Source: Streptomyces sp. NBC_00239
GTDB lineage: Bacteria > Actinomycetota > Actinomycetes > Streptomycetales > Streptomycetaceae
Assembly: GCF_036194065.1 (NCBI RefSeq)
Contig: NZ_CP108095.1
Span: 8,060,001-8,124,000, forward strand
DNA: 64,000 bases
Direction: 5' to 3'
The notes beneath the pieces are model-generated. The model worked only from the letters and a program-made list of their open reading frames with translations. It searched no databases and was not told the origin of the DNA. Made by a program: the position numbers and the translations under genes. Shown piece after piece: positions 17,017-26,586 of the stretch. The stretch's first letter is position 1; the number at the start of each line of letters is the position of its first letter.

Positions 17017-17556
17017 ATGCCTACCGATGATCTTCCCGAGACGTTCCACGTCACCACGGACGAGCAACTGCGCGCCGTCTCCAACCTCACGCGCCACCGG
17101 ATCATGGCCGTGCTCCGCTTCGAGCCGGCGACGATCACGCAGATCGCCGAGCGAGTGGGCCTCGCGAAGGGGAGTTCCAGCTATCACGTGCGGCTGCTCG
17201 AGCGGGCCGGCCTGGTGAAGGTGGTACGGACGCGGAAGGTCCGGGGGGTCACCGAGCGGTACTACGCGATGGCCGCGCGGTCCATCGCGCTGCCGGATCC
17301 GGGCGAGGGAGGGCCGGACGTGCTGATGCGCCATGCCGTGGCGGACCTGGAGGCGTCGCCGGCGGATGGCGAGCGGCACGTACGGATGGCGCATCTGCGG
17401 CTCACCGACGAGCAGTTCGCGGAGCTGGGGGCACGGATGCACGCACTGGCGGACGAGTACCGGGAGCTCTCGGACCCGTCGCTGCCGGACGCGTCACTCG
17501 TCTTCGCGCTCTTCCACCCGGCATCGCGCCAGCAGACCGAAGGGGACGCCAAGTGA
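17017..17556 (+). CDS. ArsR-family winged-helix regulator
   Basis: A 179-residue regulator starting at ATG 17017. The helix-turn-helix region is NLTRHRIMAVLRFEPATITQ followed by VGLAKGSSSYHVRLLERAGL. No metal-binding Cys motif is seen, so the ligand is probably organic. No Shine-Dalgarno sequence is visible; the start follows a palindrome so closely that the mRNA may be leaderless or near-leaderless. It overlaps the transporter gene by GTGA, which points to a self-regulated efflux operon. Confidence 0.88.
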   Translation: MPTDDLPETFHVTTDEQLRAVSNLTRHRIMAVLRFEPATITQIAERVGLAKGSSSYHVRLLERAGLVKVVRTRKVRGVTERYYAMAARSIALPDPGEGGPDVLMRHAVADLEASPADGERHVRMAHLRLTDEQFAELGARMHALADEYRELSDPSLPDASLVFALFHPASRQQTEGDAK

Positions 17557-18827
17557 CCTCGGACATACAGAAGTTGCCTACCGGGTTCGGTCGGCTGTGG
17601 ACCGCGCAGACGGTGTCCTCACTCGGTGACGGTGTGCTGCATGCCGCACTGCCGTTGCTCGCGCTGACGCTGACGCGGGATCCGATGGCGCTCGCCGTCG
17701 TCACCGCCGCCGGAACACTGCCGTGGCTGCTCTTCGGAGTGCTCGGCGGTGCGCTGGTGGACCGCTGGGACCGCCGGCGCACGATGTGGATCGCGGACGC
17801 GGCGCGTGCGGCACTGCTCGTCATACCGGTGGCAGCGGCCGCGCTCGACGTGCTGAGCATTCCCCTGCTCGCCGCCGTCGCCTTCCTGCTCGGCCTCGGC
17901 GGACTCTTCTTCGACACCGCCGCCACGGCCTACCTGCCGGACCTGCTCGGCCGCGACCCCGCACTCCTGGAGCGCGCCAACTCCCGCCTGCGCGGAACCC
18001 AGACCGCCGCGTCAGGCTTCGCGGGGCCGCCCGCGGGCAGCGCCCTGCTCGCGCTCGGCCGGGCGGTTCCCCTGCTCGCCGACGCGGTGTCGTTCGCGCT
18101 CTCCGCACTGCTCGTACGGTCGCTGCCCGCCATGCCCCGGCCCGTACCGGAGGTCCGCGATTCGCTGCTGCGGCAGGCGCGGGCCGGTGCCTCGTACGTA
18201 TTCCGGGACCGGCTGCTGCTCGGGCTCGCGCTGCGTCCGGCGGTGGGGAACATCGCCTTCGTCGCCGTGGAGACCGTACTCGCCCTCTTCGCGCACGACC
18301 GTCTCGGCATCGACACCTTCGGTTTCGGCCTGCTCCTCACGGCGGAGGCCACCGGCGGTCTGCTCGGCGCGGGCATCGCCTCCTTCCTCGGCCGACGACT
18401 CGGCACCGGCACCGCGCTGACCTGCACGGCCGCAGTCGAGGGGCTCGCCATCCTGGTCCTGGCCGCCGCCCCGAGCCCGTACGTCGCCGGCCTCGCGCTC
18501 GCCGTCTGCGGAGCGGGCGTGGGCGCCACGATGGTGCTCGCCCCCTCCCTCCGACAGGCGGTCGTCCCCGCCCACCTGATGGGCCGGGTCGCCTCCACCT
18601 CCCGCATGCTCTCCATGTGCGCCGCCCCGTTCGGCGCCTTCCTCGGCGGCTGGCTGGCCACCGCCTACGACATCCGCACCCCGCTCTACGCCGCCGCCGG
18701 CCTCCTCCTGACGATGACGGCCGTCACGGCATCCATGACCAACAACCGCCGCGTCGAAGCGGCGCTGCATGCCGCCGCCCCGGCCGACGCCCCCTCCCCG
18801 GCGCCGGCCGACGACAGCGTGCGCTGA
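17553..18827 (+). CDS. MFS efflux transporter (MFS_3/macrolide-efflux-like)
   Basis: A 424-residue protein with about 12 hydrophobic segments. The motif between helices two and three is GALVDRWDRRRTMWIADAAR, typical of major facilitator exporters. LGGLFFDTAATAYLPDLLGR is the family signature between helices four and five. It exports an unknown compound using the proton gradient. It is translationally coupled to the ArsR gene, which is the likely repressor. Confidence 0.9.
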   Translation: MTSDIQKLPTGFGRLWTAQTVSSLGDGVLHAALPLLALTLTRDPMALAVVTAAGTLPWLLFGVLGGALVDRWDRRRTMWIADAARAALLVIPVAAAALDVLSIPLLAAVAFLLGLGGLFFDTAATAYLPDLLGRDPALLERANSRLRGTQTAASGFAGPPAGSALLALGRAVPLLADAVSFALSALLVRSLPAMPRPVPEVRDSLLRQARAGASYVFRDRLLLGLALRPAVGNIAFVAVETVLALFAHDRLGIDTFGFGLLLTAEATGGLLGAGIASFLGRRLGTGTALTCTAAVEGLAILVLAAAPSPYVAGLALAVCGAGVGATMVLAPSLRQAVVPAHLMGRVASTSRMLSMCAAPFGAFLGGWLATAYDIRTPLYAAAGLLLTMTAVTASMTNNRRVEAALHAAAPADAPSPAPADDSVR

Positions 18828-18952
18828 CGCCTTCCGGGCGAGGACCGCACACACCGGCTCCGCCCTTCAGCGCCCGCGGAAATCCGTGGACGGATCCGAG
18901 GAAGATCACGTACGGTGTGGCTCCACGCCCTGAGACGGACGGAAGGAGGCGA

Positions 18953-19063
18953 GTGCCGTGCAGTTCACACCTTTCCAGCGCTCCCTTTTCCGCTGCCCCG
19001 GCGTGGTTCGTGAGGTCTGACCGGGAGCGTTCCAAGCAGTCTTTATCCCGGAGGAATCCATGA
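18953..19063 (+). CDS. Possible 36-residue leader peptide coupled to the GNAT gene
   Basis: GTG 18953 follows an excellent ribosome site (GGAAGGAGG, 18941-18949). It opens a 36-codon frame that begins VPCSSHLSSAPF and is basic at its end (SDRERSKQSLSRRNP). Its stop codon overlaps ATG 19060 of the acetyltransferase as ATGA. The layout is that of a leader open reading frame that feeds ribosomes to the next gene. No similarity to known leader peptides was recognised. Confidence 0.35.
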   Translation: MPCSSHLSSAPFSAAPAWFVRSDRERSKQSLSRRNP

Positions 19064-19959
19064 CCGATCCGGTCATCCACGCGCTCTCCACGAGCGACGC
19101 TCATCTCTTCGACGCACTCCCCGACCCCCTCGGTGCCCGTGAAGCCCATCGGCGCACCGCGTTCCGCCCCGACTGGAAGCGCGTCGCCCTGCGCGACGGT
19201 GAAGTCGTCGCACGCGGCGCGTGGTGGGGCGGCCCCGACGACTCGGAGCCCGTCAACATCAACTGGTTCGACGTGGCCGAGGGCGAGGAGCAGGCCGGGG
19301 CCGAACTCCTGCGCTCCGCTCCCTGGCAGGTCGAACTCGAAATCAACCTGCCCGGCGGCTGGCGGGAGCAGCCCGAACTGCGCGCCGGCGCCGAGGCACG
19401 CTTCGCCGCCGCACGAGCCGCGGGGTACGAACTTCTGGTCGAACGCTTCCTGTACCGCTGGACTCCGGAGCGGGGTCTGCCCGAGCGGCCCGGACGCCTG
19501 CGCTTCAGCGCCGAAGCGGACGACACCGTGTTCTTGGACGCGTTGCGCCGGATCCACTCCGTCACCCTGGACGCCCACGCGCTCAGGGCCATCGAGGAGG
19601 GCGGCCTCGACCAGGCCGCCCAGGAGGAACTCGACTTCTTCCACTGGTGCCCCTCCCCACGGCAGTGGTGGCAGATCGCGTACACACCGGAGGGCGACCT
19701 GGCCGGCATCCACATCCCGGCCCACAATCCCTCCGGCCCGACCATCGGCTTCATCGGAGTCGTCCCCGAACAGCGCGGTCGCGGCTACGCCTACGACCTC
19801 CTCGCGGAATGCACCCACTTCCTCGTCGAGCAGGGCGCGGAGTCCATCAGCGGAGCGACGGACCGGAGCAACTTCCCCATGGCCGCGAACTTCGCCAAGG
19901 CCGGCTTCCCCGTCACCAGTGAACGCATCAACTTCCACCCGACCGGCCACACTGCCTAG
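19060..19959 (+). CDS. GNAT-family N-acetyltransferase
   Basis: A 299-residue acetyltransferase. The acetyl-CoA loop is VVPEQRGRGYAYDLLAE in the C-terminal half, and the end ATDRSNFPMAANFAKAGF is typical of the fold. The N-terminal half is a second, degenerate GNAT-like region, as in two-domain actinobacterial members. The substrate cannot be told from sequence. ATG 19060 has a GGAGGA site, which lies within the end of the upstream short frame. Confidence 0.85.
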   Translation: MTDPVIHALSTSDAHLFDALPDPLGAREAHRRTAFRPDWKRVALRDGEVVARGAWWGGPDDSEPVNINWFDVAEGEEQAGAELLRSAPWQVELEINLPGGWREQPELRAGAEARFAAARAAGYELLVERFLYRWTPERGLPERPGRLRFSAEADDTVFLDALRRIHSVTLDAHALRAIEEGGLDQAAQEELDFFHWCPSPRQWWQIAYTPEGDLAGIHIPAHNPSGPTIGFIGVVPEQRGRGYAYDLLAECTHFLVEQGAESISGATDRSNFPMAANFAKAGFPVTSERINFHPTGHTA

Positions 19960-20055
19960 CGAGGACTAACACGCGGGCGAGCGGTCCGGTGCGAGGACAG
20001 CTCCGGGCCGCCGTCCGTCCGGGTCGACGTCCGGGCCGTCGTCCGGGCCCGAGCG

Positions 20056-20085
20056 TGCCCCGGGCCGGGCGCCGGGCCCGGGGCA
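20056..20085. terminator. Hairpin between convergent genes
   Basis: TGCCCCGGGCC and GGCCCGGGGCA form a perfect 11-bp stem around an 8-base loop, 12 bases past the end of the caspase gene on the minus strand. It probably ends both converging transcripts. Confidence 0.75.
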
Positions 20086-20097
20086 GCCGGGACGGGC

Positions 20098-23000
20098 TCA
20101 CTTCCCCGCGGGGAGCGGTTGCGGGATGCGGGGGATGATGGGGAAGGCGTCCGCCGGTGGCGGGGAGGGCGCGGGGGCGAGGGTGGGGCAGACGCGCCGG
20201 AACGGGATGCCCGGAGCCATCGTGTTCCATTCGGCCAGGGTCGGGTTCGTCACGGCCAGCCGGCAGGCTCGGCCGACGGGGTCGCGGAGGGCTGCGGCGA
20301 GCTGGGCGATGTTCCAGTGGATGGTCTCGCCGGGGTAGTTGTACGTGGTCAGCACGGTGCCGTCGGGAGACATGCCGAGTGCGGTCGCCTCCTTGTCCAG
20401 GGTGAAGGAGGCGACGGAGTGCGGGGCAGTGGGGTCCCAGACGTCCCAGACGTGCAGCCGGGTGCCGGAGCCGCTGCCCGTCAGCAGTGTGCCGTCCTTG
20501 CCGAAGGAGTACGGGCCCGTGCCGCTGCTCTGCGGGAGGCCGCTCAGGAACCGGGGACTGCCGGGGTCGGAGACCTCATAGAGCAGGCCGCCCGAGTCGC
20601 CGGACTGAGCTGCCACGAGTTTGCCGCCGTCGGGGGAGAACGCGCGCGGTCTGGGGTAGAAGGGGCGTTTGTCCGGGGCGGGCAGGTCCGACAGGTGGTC
20701 GGGTGTGCGCGGGTCGGACACGTCGTACAGCGATTCGCCGATCGCGAGGAGGCGGCTCTTCGGGGCGAACAGGACGTCCCGGCTGGTCTTCCGCTTGTAC
20801 GGAATGCTGCTGAGACGGGTGGGGTGCGTGGGCCGGGAGAGGTCCCACAGTCTGGCCTCGCCCTCTGAGCCGGTCACCATCAGGTCGCCCCGGATCGCGA
20901 CCTCCAGGCCGAGCGTGCTGTCGGACCCTCCAGCCTTGAGGCGGAACTGCCGTACCGGGTGCGCGGGGTCCTTCACGTTCCACATCGTCAAGGTGCCCCG
21001 CGGGCCTTCGACCGCCAGGCGGGTGCCTTCTTGTGAGAACCACAGCGCCTGGTTCGAGAAGTATCCGTCCTTGTCCAGGCGGGCCACGCCTGCCGGGCGG
21101 CCCGCCGAGCGTCCCGTCAGCGGGATCAGGCTCAGTTCCCGCTCGCCCGTGGCCAGCGCGAGCAGGCGCCCGTCGGGGGCCAGGACGTACGGGACCACCG
21201 ACTCGAACCACCGGTAGAAGTCCGGGGTGGGCACCCTGACGGGGCGCGCCGCGACGGTGGGGGCCAAGCGGTCCGTCAGGGACCAGAAGCGCACGGCGCC
21301 GTCGTGGTCGCCGCTGGCGAGCGTACGGCCGTCGGGTGAGAAGGCGAGGGCCGACACGGTCGTGGCATGACCGGTCAGAACGGCCGAACGGACCGGTCGG
21401 TACCCGGAGATGTCCCACACGCTCGCCGAGTGGTCGGTGCTTCCCAGCGCCAGCCGGCGGCCGTCCTTGCTGAGCGCCACCGCCTCCACCGGGCCGCCGT
21501 GGCCGCTGATGACGGCGCTGGGGCGGCAGTCGGCCGCGGTGGCCGGGCGGCAGCCGGCGGTACGGGAGATGTCCCACAGGCGGACCTGGGCGTCGCCGGA
21601 CGCGACGGCGAGGGTGGCGCCGTCACGGCTGACGGCCATGGAGCGCGGTGGGCCGCCGGTGCCGTTCAGGGTGCCGAGACGGCGCGGGCGGTCGGGCTCC
21701 TCGACGTCCCACACCTCCACCGTGCCGTCCTGCCAGCCCAGGACGAGGACGGCCCCGCCCGGGCCGAAAGCGGCTGCCTGGACGTTGCTCTTGCGCTGCG
21801 GAAGCGAGCCGCGGGCGCGGACGGCCCCCCGCCCCGGCTCCACCGACCAGAGCCTGGTCACCGTGCTGGTGGTCGTCAGCAGCATCCGGCCGTCGGGGCT
21901 GAACTCCGCCTGCTCCACGAACCCCTGCAGCGGCAGCGCCATCCTGCCCTGGGGCCGCGGGTGGCCGCGGTCGGCGAGCGAGAACCTGCCCACGGACCTG
22001 TCGGTGTCCGCTCCGGTGAGGAGCAGCGAGGTACCGTCGCCGCCGATCCAGACCGCGGGCTTTCCGAAGAAGCTCGTCTCCTTGGCCACGACCTCGGCGA
22101 GCTTGCGCGGCTCGCCGGAGCGCGACGCGTCCCACAGGCCGACGGCCCCGTCGCCCCTGCCGACGGCCAGGGTGCGGCCGTCCTCGCTGTAGGACAGGTT
22201 GTCGACCCAGCCCGACGCGTCGAGGGAGCCCGCGTACTGTGCTCCGCTCAGTACGTCCGTCAGCGTGGCCCGGCTCTGCGGTGACGGGTCCTTGCGGTAC
22301 GCGGCCACGGCGAGCAGCAGCGCGGCTCTCGGGTCGGCGCCTATGCCGGCGCGGGCGGCCGCCTGGAGCTGGCGGTTCTGGGCCTGTTCGCCGTTGGCAC
22401 GGGCGTGCGAGCGCTGCTGGAGCGCCACTCCCGCGGCGACGAGGGCCAGGCACAGGACCGCGCCGACGGCGCCGAGCAGCTGTTTCAGGCGGCGTGCCTG
22501 GGCCCGCTGCCGTACCGAAGCCTGGTGGAGCCTGCGGGCCTGGTCCCGCTCCCGTCCCAGCACCTCCCGGAGCTCGCGGGTGCGGCGCTTCTCCTCCTCC
22601 AACTGGCGCCGCTCGCGGGCGTGTTCGGCGCGGTCGAGTTCCTGGCTGGCGGTCACGAACTCGTGGTCGAGGGGGCGTACGAGCCGTGCGTGGCGCTGCT
22701 CGCCCAGCCAGTCGGCGGCCGCCACCAGTCGCGTACCGCGGTAGCAGTATTCGGAGGAGCGCCCGGCCCGGTGCCAGGCGTCCGCGGCGTCGGTCAGCTG
22801 CTGGCGGGTCACCAGCCCGGCCCGGTCCTCCTCGATCCAGCGCCGGAGTCTGGGCCATGCGCGCAGGAGCGCTTCGTGGGAGATCTGGGCCTCCGTCCGG
22901 CCCACGGTGATCAGCCGCGCCCGGGCGAGCCGGTCGCGGACCCCGACGATCGTGTCCCGGCGTGCTTGTGGCCGATCCGCCAGCAGTTCGTCGAGGCCGA

Positions 23001-24753
23001 TCCGGCGGCGGACCGCCTCCTCGCCGCTGCCGGCGAGCATCACCATGGTGAGGAGCAGCTCGCGGACGGCCTCGCGGCCCGGCCCGTCGAATCCCTCGTA
23101 GATGTCCTCGGCCGTACGGGCCACGGATTCCCAGATCCCGCCGGTCGCGGCGTACCCGGCGAGGGTGAGGGTCGCGCCGCTGCGGCGTACCCAGGTTTCG
23201 CGCAGGGCGTGGGCCAGGAACGGCAGCGCCGAGCCGTGGTCGCGGCCGCCGCCCTCGCGGGTGTCCTTGAGGAGTACGTCGACGAGTGCGGTCTCCAGCC
23301 GGAGACCGGCGTCGTGTGCGGGGTGCTCGATCGCGGCGCGCAGGGCGTCGTTGTCCATGGGCCAGACGTTCCACTGCCGCTGGAGGGCGGGGCGGAGTTC
23401 GGGGTGTTCGAGACAGTTGCCGTAGTGGTCGGCGCGCAGGCCCAGGACGACGCGGGGGCCGCTGCCGGCGCCCGCGCCGGTGTTCGCGGTGTGGCAGAGG
23501 GCGCGGATGAACCGGGTGCGCTCCTCTGCGCTGCGACAGTTGGTGAAGATCTCCTCGAACTGGTCCACGACCAGCACCCGGCAGGTCCCGTCGTCGGGGA
23601 GCCGGCCTTCGTGCAGTTGCCGCTCGACCTCCTCACGCGGAGTGCCGGAGGCGCGGGCCCACAGGTCGGCGAGGGCTCGCACGGGGTGTGGTCCGGGGGA
23701 CGCAAGCAGTAGGGCGGGCCAGGGTATGTCGGGGTCGGACTCGTAGCGGCGTTCGAGGCCGGCGAGCAACCCGGCCCGCAGGATCGAGGATTTGCCGACG
23801 CCCGAGGCGCCCACGAGTACGACCGGCGTGCGGTCCGCGCCGTCCGGCGGGCCGGTGGGGCGCGTCAGTTCGGCGAGCAGGCCGTCTACGAGTTCCTCGC
23901 GGCCGAAGAACCGCTCGTGGTCTTCGGCGCGGAACGGTTCCATACCGGGATACGGGCAGGCCGTGCCGTCGGCCGGGTGCGCGAGCTCGGTGCTGGGCGC
24001 GCAGGGGGCGGGGTAGGCCCGGTTGGCGGCGACGACGAGCTCGCCCGCCCGGTCCTCGCTCTGCCGGTGGGGGCGTACCGGTCCGTCCTGCAACTGGCGG
24101 TCGAGGTGGGCGTACACGCCGTCCAGGGTCAGCCAGGCCGGCGCGGACGGGTCGCCGCGGTGCAGCAGGCCGAGGAGTTTCCCGGTGAAGAGGGTGTGCC
24201 GGTCGCCCTCCGGGGCGAAGGAGACCTCGTAGAGCGAGGCGGAGGTCAGCAGGAAGCTGCCGTCGGGGCGGGCGGTGACGTACGGGTCGCGGAAGGATCC
24301 CCGGGAGGCGGGTTGCGCCATGCCGGAGAAGCAGCAGTCGAGGAGGACGACGACGCGGGCGCCGCTGTTGCTGAGCGTGTCCCTGATGACCTGGTACGGG
24401 ATCGAGCGCGCGATGCCGTTCGCGGAGCTGGTCGCGGTGGCGAGGTAGAGCTGGTCCTGCGGGCCGAGGAGGCCATGCCCGACGAAGGCGAACAGCACCA
24501 GGCCGCGGGCCTCTTCGACGGCCTGCTCGACGGCCTCGACGACGGTGGCGCCGTCGGCGGGGTCGAGGAGCAGTTCGATCCGCGAGGGATCCATGCCGCA
24601 GATCTGGTGGAGGGCGTGGGCGAGGTCCCGGACGGTGGCTTCGACGCTGGGGAGCCCCGGGAGTCCGGAGCCGGTGGAGTGCGCGGCCGTACCGACGACC
24701 ACGGCGCGCGCACCGGGGCCCGCGAGGTCGCCGGTCCGGCGCGGCTCGGTCAC
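20098..24753 (-). CDS. Caspase-STAND-WD40 protein of an EACC1-associated conflict system
   Basis: A 1551-residue protein. Residues 15-250 are a caspase-like peptidase: His93 in AFVGHGLLG and the Cys dyad 140/141 in VVVLLDCCFSG. Residues 270-700 are a STAND NTPase: the entry motif CPYPGMEPF, then FFGRE, Walker A GASGVGKS (315-322) and Walker B VLVVDQFEE (394-401). A transmembrane helix follows at about 790 (AVGAVLCLALVAAGVAL). The C-terminal 700 residues are WD40 repeats, with many FSPDGRTLASGDHDGAVRFW-type units. In this class a signal detected by the repeats is thought to drive NTP-dependent activation of the caspase and host cell death. It overlaps the EACC1 gene by GTGA. Confidence 0.92.
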   Translation of the reverse strand: MTEPRRTGDLAGPGARAVVVGTAAHSTGSGLPGLPSVEATVRDLAHALHQICGMDPSRIELLLDPADGATVVEAVEQAVEEARGLVLFAFVGHGLLGPQDQLYLATATSSANGIARSIPYQVIRDTLSNSGARVVVLLDCCFSGMAQPASRGSFRDPYVTARPDGSFLLTSASLYEVSFAPEGDRHTLFTGKLLGLLHRGDPSAPAWLTLDGVYAHLDRQLQDGPVRPHRQSEDRAGELVVAANRAYPAPCAPSTELAHPADGTACPYPGMEPFRAEDHERFFGREELVDGLLAELTRPTGPPDGADRTPVVLVGASGVGKSSILRAGLLAGLERRYESDPDIPWPALLLASPGPHPVRALADLWARASGTPREEVERQLHEGRLPDDGTCRVLVVDQFEEIFTNCRSAEERTRFIRALCHTANTGAGAGSGPRVVLGLRADHYGNCLEHPELRPALQRQWNVWPMDNDALRAAIEHPAHDAGLRLETALVDVLLKDTREGGGRDHGSALPFLAHALRETWVRRSGATLTLAGYAATGGIWESVARTAEDIYEGFDGPGREAVRELLLTMVMLAGSGEEAVRRRIGLDELLADRPQARRDTIVGVRDRLARARLITVGRTEAQISHEALLRAWPRLRRWIEEDRAGLVTRQQLTDAADAWHRAGRSSEYCYRGTRLVAAADWLGEQRHARLVRPLDHEFVTASQELDRAEHARERRQLEEEKRRTRELREVLGRERDQARRLHQASVRQRAQARRLKQLLGAVGAVLCLALVAAGVALQQRSHARANGEQAQNRQLQAAARAGIGADPRAALLLAVAAYRKDPSPQSRATLTDVLSGAQYAGSLDASGWVDNLSYSEDGRTLAVGRGDGAVGLWDASRSGEPRKLAEVVAKETSFFGKPAVWIGGDGTSLLLTGADTDRSVGRFSLADRGHPRPQGRMALPLQGFVEQAEFSPDGRMLLTTTSTVTRLWSVEPGRGAVRARGSLPQRKSNVQAAAFGPGGAVLVLGWQDGTVEVWDVEEPDRPRRLGTLNGTGGPPRSMAVSRDGATLAVASGDAQVRLWDISRTAGCRPATAADCRPSAVISGHGGPVEAVALSKDGRRLALGSTDHSASVWDISGYRPVRSAVLTGHATTVSALAFSPDGRTLASGDHDGAVRFWSLTDRLAPTVAARPVRVPTPDFYRWFESVVPYVLAPDGRLLALATGERELSLIPLTGRSAGRPAGVARLDKDGYFSNQALWFSQEGTRLAVEGPRGTLTMWNVKDPAHPVRQFRLKAGGSDSTLGLEVAIRGDLMVTGSEGEARLWDLSRPTHPTRLSSIPYKRKTSRDVLFAPKSRLLAIGESLYDVSDPRTPDHLSDLPAPDKRPFYPRPRAFSPDGGKLVAAQSGDSGGLLYEVSDPGSPRFLSGLPQSSGTGPYSFGKDGTLLTGSGSGTRLHVWDVWDPTAPHSVASFTLDKEATALGMSPDGTVLTTYNYPGETIHWNIAQLAAALRDPVGRACRLAVTNPTLAEWNTMAPGIPFRRVCPTLAPAPSPPPADAFPIIPRIPQPLPAGK

Positions 24754-25220
24754 GGACGGCGGCCGTCGACCTCGGGGTCGGCTGATCCGGTGCCCGGTGC
24801 GGCATCCGGCCCGGGAGCCGGCTCAATGCCGGATTCGGCTTCGCCGCGCCGGGCCCGCTCTTCGAGGTCTCCCGCGATCTGCCGGGCGAGGTCACCCGTC
24901 TCCTGGGCGGTGAGGCCCTTGACGCGGTCCGAGGTCACGGTGATCTCGGTGCCGTCCGGCCGGGTGATGGTCACGGTCTGACTGCCGCTGCGGTTCTGCA
25001 CCCAGGTGACCACCGCCGCGGCCAGCACGGCGACGACGCCTCCCGGTTCCAGGAGCACGGTGACGAACTCGGTGGCCGTGCCCATGGTGCCGGGGGCCGG
25101 CGTCTGCCCCGAGCCCCGCTTCACACGTCCGCGCAACTCGCGCTGGCGGCCCAACCATCCCCTGAGGTCGTCCGTGCCGACCCGGCCGCCGTCGTCCAGC
25201 GCCGTGATGGCGATCTGCAT
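24750..25220 (-). CDS. EACC1 (effector-associated constant component 1)
   Basis: A 156-residue protein starting at ATG 25220 (MQIAITALDDGG). Family hallmarks are the short beta-rich start, DDLRGWLGRQRELRGRVKRG, a hydrophobic helix (GGVVAVLAAAVVTWVQ, about 55-72) and the strand pair TVTITRPDGTEITVTSDRV. EACC1 proteins recur next to caspases, nucleases and other effectors in actinobacterial NTP-dependent conflict systems and are proposed to link effector and sensor. Here it is the first gene of a two-gene unit and is coupled to the caspase gene by GTGA. Its biochemical role is not established. Confidence 0.85.
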   Translation of the reverse strand: MQIAITALDDGGRVGTDDLRGWLGRQRELRGRVKRGSGQTPAPGTMGTATEFVTVLLEPGGVVAVLAAAVVTWVQNRSGSQTVTITRPDGTEITVTSDRVKGLTAQETGDLARQIAGDLEERARRGEAESGIEPAPGPDAAPGTGSADPEVDGRRP

Positions 25221-25326
25221 CGTTCTCCCGCCGTGAGTCGTCCGAGGAACCAACTGCCCCTCACTGTACTGACAGCGGCCCGCTCGCCCAGTCGTTTCCC
25301 GGCTTCGGCCACACCACGCGCCACGC

Positions 25327-26574
25327 TCACCGGAACGTGGGCGGAGGAGCGACGAACACCTCGACGGTGGAGGAGTTCCTGACCGGATCCTCTTCGGCCG
25401 CGTCCGCCGTTCGCAGCCAGACCTCCTCGGCCGGATCGAATTCGCTGGTGGTCATGGTGTGCGCGCGCCAGCCGAAGCCGCAGACCGCCAGCGGGCCTTC
25501 GGCCAGCGGGTCCAGGCCGAAGCCGTGCTCGATGTCGATCTCGTTGATCGCCGAGGTCACGAAGGCGCCGAGGCCGAGTTCGGTCGCACTCAGGTACAGC
25601 GTCTGGGACAGGTGCCCGCTGTCGAGTACCAGAGCGCGGTAGGCCTTGGCGTGCTGACGGTACTTCCAGAAGCTGCGCGCGTAACGCGGCGCCAGGACCG
25701 CCAGCACGGGTGCGTTGGAGAACCAGTGCTGACCGGCCAGGGCGCGGCGCGCGAACTTCTCCAGCGGTTCGTCCGGGGCGGGCAGGCCCTCCAGAGCGTG
25801 ATCGACCGCGTGGTAGTGGTACAGCCCGGGCGCGAGACCGTCGACGTTCTGCACGATCAGGTAGGCCTCGGTCGGATGCAGACCGCCTCCGGAAGGCGTG
25901 TGCTTCTTCAGGAACACGGTGTCGTCGTCGACGCGCACCTGCGACTGTGCGGCGAACACGCGCTGCAGCATGTGCGCGCACAACGCCAGCGGCAACGCCC
26001 GCTCGCCGTCGAAGTTGCGGCAGGTCGCACGCCGCGCCAGCATCGCATCGAACTCGTTGCCGTCGATGCGCGGCAACAACACCCGGTCCGATGCGTCCCT
26101 GCGCGCGAGTACGTGCGCGGGCGGCGGGCCGAGCTTGCGCCGCAGCTCGGCGGCGGTGGTCATCTCGTTGGCTTCCATGCTGCTGACGCTGTCCAGGCCC
26201 TCCCACCGCGCGAGCCGGTGCATCATCGCTGCGGGCGGCCACCAATGACCGGCGCGCAGTACGTCGTCGCGTTCACGATGAGCGACATGGCCTTCGTCGT
26301 CGGCGATCACCAGGCCGCTGTCGATCAGTTCGGCCACCAGGGCTGATTCATCGGCGTCCAGTGCGTCGGTCTCAAGCCATTCACCGGGGCTCAGCCGGCC
26401 GAGCAACTCGCGCTGCGGCGCGTCGACTTCGACCTCCGCATCGAGATGCGCGGCCAAGGCCAGCCAGCGCCGGCTCCGGCTCAGGCCGGCACCGCCGGTC
26501 AGCAGCGAGTCCATGTCGAAGTCCACGTCCTCGCGAGGCTCCAGAAACAGCACTGCACAACGGCGAATACGCAT
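25327..26574 (-). CDS. SagB-like putative peptide-maturation dehydrogenase (TIGR04511-like)
   Basis: A 415-residue nitroreductase-fold flavoenzyme. The first 180 residues are a family-specific N-domain (MRIRRCAVLFLEPREDVDF). The C-terminal part is the FMN oxidoreductase fold: RRATCRNFDGERALPL, HTPSGGGLHPTEAYLIVQ, YHYHAVDHALE and ATELGLGAFVTSAINE. SagB relatives oxidise azolines to azoles in modified peptides. This subgroup, best known to me from Xanthomonadaceae, occurs with small leader-bearing precursors but without an obvious cyclodehydratase. It diverges from two such precursors here, so it is the probable tailoring enzyme. The reaction is unknown. Confidence 0.85.
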   Translation of the reverse strand: MRIRRCAVLFLEPREDVDFDMDSLLTGGAGLSRSRRWLALAAHLDAEVEVDAPQRELLGRLSPGEWLETDALDADESALVAELIDSGLVIADDEGHVAHRERDDVLRAGHWWPPAAMMHRLARWEGLDSVSSMEANEMTTAAELRRKLGPPPAHVLARRDASDRVLLPRIDGNEFDAMLARRATCRNFDGERALPLALCAHMLQRVFAAQSQVRVDDDTVFLKKHTPSGGGLHPTEAYLIVQNVDGLAPGLYHYHAVDHALEGLPAPDEPLEKFARRALAGQHWFSNAPVLAVLAPRYARSFWKYRQHAKAYRALVLDSGHLSQTLYLSATELGLGAFVTSAINEIDIEHGFGLDPLAEGPLAVCGFGWRAHTMTTSEFDPAEEVWLRTADAAEEDPVRNSSTVEVFVAPPPTFR

Positions 26575-26586
26575 CGGGATCCGTTC

